From Desulfobacteraceae bacterium (GTDB lineage: Bacteria; Desulfobacterota; DSM-4660; Desulfatiglandales; Desulfatiglandaceae), in NCBI GenBank assembly GCA_030632525.1, contig DAOVUP010000109.1, positions 1 through 6,108 on the forward strand: a DNA stretch of 6,108 bases, read 5' to 3'. A program made the position numbers and the translations under genes. How positions within the stretch are numbered: the first letter of the stretch is position 1; each line of letters starts with the position of its first letter. Below, in pieces: positions 6,042 through 6,108 of this stretch. A model generated the notes under the pieces. It was not told the DNA's origin. It worked only from the letters and a program-made list of their open reading frames with translations, and made no database searches.

Positions 6042-6108
6042 TACCCACCGCAATATCTGGAGATCCAGGCTTCTTTATCTTTTAGACATGACAGATTCAC
6101 GCTGCCTA
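6041..6108 (-). CDS. Possible C-terminal end of an unidentified upstream gene (cut by window edge)
   Basis: One minus-strand frame is open from the window edge for 21 whole codons and stops at TAA 6043-6041. The residues are GSVNLSCLKDKEAWISRYCGG. The stop shares a base with the ATG of the FAD oxidoreductase (TAATG), an arrangement typical of translationally coupled operon genes. The stretch is too short to recognise a family, and an open run of this length can occur by chance. If this gene is real, the FAD oxidoreductase is not the first gene of its transcript. The other two minus-strand frames meet stops earlier, at or before 6075. Confidence 0.3.
   Translation of the reverse strand, partial: GSVNLSCLKDKEAWISRYCGG

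Overview
All recognisable genes lie on the minus strand, so the window reads right to left as one block of acyl-CoA and carboxylic-acid metabolism. In transcription order it holds: the possible last codons of an unidentified gene (right edge); an FAD-dependent oxidoreductase of the geranylgeranyl-reductase/FixC-like type; an acyl-CoA dehydrogenase; a 148-base spacer with an unusual 7-base periodic palindromic repeat; the two ATPases of a branched-chain-amino-acid-type (HAAT/Liv) ABC transporter, livF then livG; a 600-residue AMP-forming long-chain-type acyl-CoA synthetase; and the first 47 codons of the permease livH, cut by the left edge. Further transporter genes (livM, livK) are expected beyond position 1.

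The core livF-livG-ligase block is tightly packed (10-base and 2-base gaps), with the ribosome sites of livG and the ligase inside the end of the preceding gene. This points to one polycistronic mRNA with coupled translation. The acyl-CoA ligase sits between livG and livH, i.e. inside the transporter operon. The simplest reading is that the transporter imports an organic acid (aromatic, branched or fatty) rather than an amino acid, that the ligase activates it to a CoA thioester, and that the nearby acyl-CoA dehydrogenase (catalytic Glu present) starts its oxidation. The FAD oxidoreductase could be an electron-transfer partner or a reductase acting on an isoprenoid or acyl substrate; the sequence does not decide this.

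The roughly balanced base composition, the LivF with a basic tail ending near KHYKRRKRW, and the mix of Liv ATPases with acyl-CoA enzymes fit an anaerobic bacterium of the Desulfobacterota (former Deltaproteobacteria: sulfate reducers or syntrophs). This is inference from gene style, not from a marker gene.

No rRNA, tRNA, CRISPR array, insertion sequence or phage gene was seen. The genes belong to known families. The less ordinary features are the heptamer-phased palindrome before livF, a terminator-like hairpin between the ligase and livH, the probable TTG start of livH, and a possible TAATG stop/start overlap at the right edge.
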